Source of the DNA: Loktanella sp.
GTDB taxonomy: Bacteria; Pseudomonadota; Alphaproteobacteria; Rhodobacterales; Rhodobacteraceae
DNA length: 8,948 nt
Assembly (NCBI GenBank): GCA_003551805.1
Contig: PUNR01000217.1
Coordinates: forward strand, 1-8,948
Direction of reading: 5' to 3'
Shown here: piece by piece, positions 6,442 through 8,948 of the stretch
Position numbering within the stretch: position 1 is the stretch's first letter
Layout of the letters: each line of letters begins with the position of its first letter
Made by a program: the position numbers and the translations under genes
Notes under the pieces: model-generated
Told to the model about the DNA's origin: nothing
Database searches by the model: none
Seen by the model: the letters and a program-made list of their open reading frames with translations, nothing else

Positions 6442-6894
6442 ATGCGCGTTGACTACGACACATTGAGAAAAACTATCGCCGCCTTGACGGCAGGCGAAAC
6501 CGATACCGTCGCTTTGATGGCGACCGTCACCTGCGAGGTGCATCACAGCGACGACCGTTTCAACTGGACCGGATTTTACCGCGTCGTGGCGCCCGAATTG
6601 CTCAAGATCGGGCCCTATCAAGGCGGGCATGGCTGTCTCGTCATCCCCTTCCCGCGCGGTGGATGCGGCGCTGCGGCACGCACGGGTCAAGTGCAACTCG
6701 TGCCAGACGTCGATGCGTTCCCCGGTCATATTGCTTGTGCCAGCAGCACGCGGTCGGAACTGGTGTTGCCCGTATTTGACGGCTCGGGCGCTGTGATCGG
6801 GGTGTTTGATATTGACAGTGACCAGCCTGATGCCTTCACCCCGCAAGATGCAGATGCCATCGCAGATATCCTGCACAGCGTTTTTGCGCGCTGA
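6442..6894 (+). CDS. msrC: Free methionine-(R)-sulfoxide reductase (GAF-domain fRMsr)
   Basis: This cytoplasmic enzyme reduces the R form of free methionine sulfoxide, with electrons usually from thioredoxin, and so repairs oxidised methionine. The 150-residue product is a single GAF domain. It has the family landmarks FNWTGFY (40-46), GPYQGGHGCLVIPF (57-70), PRGGCGAAA (71-79), DVDAFPGHIACASSTRSELVLPVF (89-112) and GVFDIDS (120-126). Three cysteines, Cys65, Cys75 and Cys99, fall where E. coli YebR/MsrC has its redox-active Cys84, Cys94 and Cys118. That argues for an active reductase and not a ligand-sensing GAF protein. The ATG at 6442 is chosen because AAGGA lies 6 bases upstream. A longer frame from 6397 would add 15 residues encoded by hairpin DNA. 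Copies B and C of the intergenic element flank the gene. Confidence 0.93.
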   Translation: MRVDYDTLRKTIAALTAGETDTVALMATVTCEVHHSDDRFNWTGFYRVVAPELLKIGPYQGGHGCLVIPFPRGGCGAAARTGQVQLVPDVDAFPGHIACASSTRSELVLPVFDGSGAVIGVFDIDSDQPDAFTPQDADAIADILHSVFAR

Positions 6895-6900
6895 TTGTTT

Positions 6901-6955
6901 TGCCGCGGCCAAAGCCGCGGCATGCCTCCGGCGGGGATATTTACACTCTGACGAT
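6901..6955 (+). repeat. Hairpin plus CCTCCGG-block intergenic element, copy C
   Basis: A perfect 9-bp stem TGCCGCGGC / GCCGCGGCA (6901-6909 with 6914-6922, loop CAAA) starts 6 bases after the msrC stop. It leads directly into ATGCCTCCGGCGGG (6922-6935), then GATATTT and ACACTCTGACGAT. The block can itself form a weak second hairpin (CCTC with GGGG) before ATATTT. Position and orientation would suit a terminator for msrC, though there is no true T-run. The element lies between convergent genes and ends 17 bases before the stop of the minus-strand stress protein gene. Confidence 0.65.
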
Positions 6956-6972
6956 AAAGACCCGGGCGGATA

Positions 6973-7836
6973 TCACCGCATCAGGACGACCGGCACTTTG
7001 CACGACCGGATCATAGCAGTTGTGGTGGACCCGATAATCAGGCTGCGGATACGGCTGTGACCATAGGCGCCCATCACAAGCATGTCGAAATTGTCCTGTT
7101 CCACCAGATCGGCCAGCGCCTTTTCCGGCTGGCCGGGAAGGACCGATGTCTGGGCATCCAGCCCTGCGGCGTTCAGCAGGGCCTTGGCGTTTTCCAGACC
7201 TTTGCGAACATCCGGCGTCTCGGCACCGACGGTGACAACATGGATGCTTAGCCCTGCAAAAACCGGGCTGCGCGCGATGTGATCCACCGCTTTCATCGCC
7301 GATGCACCGCCATCGAAGGCGACCAGCACCTTGTTCACAGGTCTGAAAGCGCGAGAAGCAACATAGACCGGCTTCTGGCTGGTGCGCACGATCCGTTCCA
7401 GATTGGACCCAAGATGGCCTTTGGCAAAGTCGGCATCTTCACCGCGCTTGCCCACGATGATGACACGCGCGTCGCCTTCAAGCTCGGCCACGGCCTCGAC
7501 CACATCGCCGTGGCGCAGGCGGGTGTTGATGTCGGTCACACCGTCCTTGTCCAGAATGGCGCGGGCATCATCCAGAATGGCACGTCCACGATGGCTCATC
7601 AGTTTGGAGCGTTGGGCGTCAAGCTCTGACAGTTCCTGCAGCAACGCACTGCGCGCACCCAGCGCTATGGCGCCGGAATGGTCACGCATGCCCGATGTAT
7701 CGCGCTGGCCCAAAACGTGGATAAGCTCCACCGCCGAACCAGTGCGTTCGGCGATCCATGCCGCATTGTGGCAGACGCTTTCGGAATAGATTGAACCATC
7801 TATGAAAGCGACGATCTTTTGTGATGTTTGTGTCAT
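6973..7836 (-). CDS. Tandem-domain universal stress protein (UspA family)
   Basis: Universal stress proteins are cytoplasmic nucleotide-binding proteins that modulate survival under stress, often by acting on a partner encoded next door. The 287-residue product carries two Usp domains, about residues 6-161 and 167-287, typical of the double-domain (UspE-like) type. The second has the full ATP signature G-x2-G-x9-GS (Gly256, Gly259, Gly269-Ser270), and VAFDGG at 172-177 supplies its early Asp. The first has VAFIDGS at 9-15 and a similar loop, GKRG through GHLGS (129-144), but with 10 residues in place of 9 between the glycines. The ribosome binding site TAAGGAG, 8 bases before the ATG, overlaps the stop of the upstream transporter gene. 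The two are thus one operon, with translation coupled. A regulatory link to the transporter is inferred from that pairing. Confidence 0.92.
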   Translation of the reverse strand: MTQTSQKIVAFIDGSIYSESVCHNAAWIAERTGSAVELIHVLGQRDTSGMRDHSGAIALGARSALLQELSELDAQRSKLMSHRGRAILDDARAILDKDGVTDINTRLRHGDVVEAVAELEGDARVIIVGKRGEDADFAKGHLGSNLERIVRTSQKPVYVASRAFRPVNKVLVAFDGGASAMKAVDHIARSPVFAGLSIHVVTVGAETPDVRKGLENAKALLNAAGLDAQTSVLPGQPEKALADLVEQDNFDMLVMGAYGHSRIRSLIIGSTTTAMIRSCKVPVVLMR

Positions 7837-7851
7837 ATCATCCGCTCCTTA
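7837..7851 (-). promoter_or_regulatory. Stop codon and ribosome binding site overlap coupling the transporter and stress protein genes
   Basis: On the minus strand, TAAGGAG (7851-7845) contains both the TAA stop of the SulP transporter gene and the Shine-Dalgarno sequence of the stress protein gene, whose ATG follows 8 bases later. Ribosomes ending on the first gene are placed to start the second. This is the expected layout for coupled, near-stoichiometric translation. Confidence 0.7.
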
Positions 7852-8948
7852 ATGGGACATCAACTTGTCCATGGCACCTGGCTTGTCATGGATGGCAAGC
7901 TTGTCAACGATGGTTTCTGTTGCTGCGTTCATGCCGATAATTTCGACCTCCGCGCCGTCGCGGCGCAGTTTTAGCACCGCCATATCCAGCGCCTGCACGG
8001 ATGAAATATCCCAGATATGCGCCCCGCTGACGTCGATGGTGACTTTGTCCACTGCCTCGTTGAAATCAAAGGCATCCATGAAATCCTCGACCGAGCCATA
8101 GAACAACTGCCCTTCGACGATGTAAACCCGTTCGCGCCCGTCAGGAGAGATCGTGGTTGTGACCTTGAACAACTGCGAAATCTTGCCAGCAAAGAAAATG
8201 CCCGACAACAGCACACCCACCAGCACGCCGATTGCTAGGTTGTGGGTATAGACCACCGTCACCACCGTCGCGACCATCACCACGGATGAGGATTGCGGAT
8301 GTGTCCGCAGCGCCTTGATCGAAGACCAAGAAAAGGTGCCGATGCTGACCATGATCATGATCGCGACAAGGGCGGCCATTGGGATCTGGCTGACCAGATT
8401 GCCGAGCACCAGTATCATGAACAATAGATAGACACCCGCCGCAAAACACGACAAGCGCCCGCGACCGCCGGATTTGACGTTGATAATCGATTGGCCGATC
8501 ATTGCACAGCCAGCCATGCCGCCGATAAACCCTGTGGCCGTGTTGGAAATGCCCTGACCGATACATTCCTGATTACGGTTCGATTTGGTGTCTGTCAGAT
8601 CATCGACGATATTCTGCGTCATCAGGCTTTCAAGCAGCCCGACGACAGCGACTGCCAGCGAGTAAGGCAGGATGATCATGAAGGTTTCCATATTCAGTGG
8701 TATCTGCGGAATCAGGAAGACTGGTAGGGTATCGGGCAATTCGCCCATGTCACCCACCGTGCGCACATCCCAGCCAAAGAACATCGCCAGCGCCGTCAAC
8801 ACCACGATTGTCACCAGCGGCGACGGGATCGCCTTGGTCAGCAGCGGGAACAGATAGATGATCGCAAGGCCAGCCGCGACCAGCACATAGGTAAGCCAGC
8901 CGACTGAACGCGGGTCAAGTTCCGGCAATTGCGCCAGAAAGATCAGGA
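7849..8948 (-). CDS. SulP family anion transporter with STAS domain, BicA-like (partial, N-terminus outside window)
   Basis: SulP proteins are inner-membrane carriers for sulfate, bicarbonate or other anions. The visible 366 residues hold the second part of the membrane domain and a cytoplasmic C-terminal STAS domain (about bases 8136-7852). The conserved carrier segment is seen: AVVGLLESLMTQNIVDDLTD, then ECIGQGISNTATGFIGGMAG and CAMIGQSIINVKSGGRGRLS. This resembles the cyanobacterial Na+-dependent bicarbonate transporter BicA more than classic sulfate permeases, from memory of that family. The STAS domain keeps the IDVSGAHIWDISSVQAL region, including the serine pair where related proteins are phosphorylated. 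The frame is open at the window edge (residues LIFLAQLPELDP), so the TTG at 8928 is not the start and about 130-200 N-terminal residues are missing. The transported anion is unproven. Confidence 0.92.
   Translation of the reverse strand, partial: LIFLAQLPELDPRSVGWLTYVLVAAGLAIIYLFPLLTKAIPSPLVTIVVLTALAMFFGWDVRTVGDMGELPDTLPVFLIPQIPLNMETFMIILPYSLAVAVVGLLESLMTQNIVDDLTDTKSNRNQECIGQGISNTATGFIGGMAGCAMIGQSIINVKSGGRGRLSCFAAGVYLLFMILVLGNLVSQIPMAALVAIMIMVSIGTFSWSSIKALRTHPQSSSVVMVATVVTVVYTHNLAIGVLVGVLLSGIFFAGKISQLFKVTTTISPDGRERVYIVEGQLFYGSVEDFMDAFDFNEAVDKVTIDVSGAHIWDISSVQALDMAVLKLRRDGAEVEIIGMNAATETIVDKLAIHDKPGAMDKLMSH

Noticed and set aside
5690..6463. Minus-strand open frame of 257 codons opposite the thiolase
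   Set aside because: It lies antisense to intact thiolase motifs, the product is low-complexity in Ala, Ser and Pro, and no ribosome binding site or domain supports it.
746..6955. The repeated elements as a CRISPR array or insertion sequence
   Set aside because: There are only three copies far apart, no regular spacers, no cas genes, no transposase and no target-site duplications.
8926..8928. TTG as the start codon of the SulP transporter
   Set aside because: The frame stays open to the window edge, the residues upstream (LIFLAQ) continue the transporter sequence, and starting here would leave out a large part of the membrane domain.
1..8948. A new multi-gene defence, biosynthetic or mobile system
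   Set aside because: The genes fall into ordinary, separately functioning families on both strands with uniform codon use; nothing indicates a defence island, toxin-antitoxin pair, phage or biosynthetic cluster.

Overview
The window reads as a stretch of alphaproteobacterial chromosome, most likely Rhodobacteraceae (Roseobacter group). The reasons are GC-rich, densely packed genes with strongly GC-ending codons, a BluB of the alphaproteobacterial type, and three copies of an intergenic hairpin plus CCTCCGG-rich element whose form I associate with Rhodobacterales intergenic DNA. The family-level placement is inference. I see no phage, plasmid, transposase, CRISPR, tRNA or rRNA sequence. No gap between genes exceeds about 125 bases.

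Left part (1-2530): the last 27 codons of an unidentified plus-strand gene run directly into bluB (flavin-destroying 5,6-dimethylbenzimidazole synthase, the lower-ligand step of vitamin B12 synthesis). bluB converges on a minus-strand ThDP-dependent enzyme of the acetolactate synthase superfamily. A 94-base divergent gap follows.

Middle (2531-5192): an NAD(P)H-dependent FMN reductase and a small four-helix membrane protein of unknown function form a plus-strand pair. They converge on a minus-strand gamma-glutamyltransferase-family enzyme that has no signal peptide. A 125-base divergent gap separates that gene from the next.

Right part (5193-8948): a thiolase (acetyl-CoA acetyltransferase type) is followed by a free methionine-(R)-sulfoxide reductase that keeps all three family cysteines. 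The reductase gene converges on a minus-strand operon in which a SulP anion transporter (BicA-like region plus STAS domain, cut by the window edge) is translationally coupled to a tandem-domain universal stress protein.

The protein-coding genes look like ordinary housekeeping and accessory metabolism: cofactor synthesis, flavin and methionine redox repair, acyl-CoA metabolism and anion transport with stress response. They do not form one obvious pathway. The most unusual signal is non-coding. Three intergenic elements share one layout: a hairpin of variable sequence, then a fixed GC-rich block, then a (g/a)TATT tail. Two of them share a 21-base segment at 19 of 21 positions, lie in inverted orientation, and bracket the methionine sulfoxide reductase gene. 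A third hairpin carries the ThDP-enzyme stop codon in its loop.
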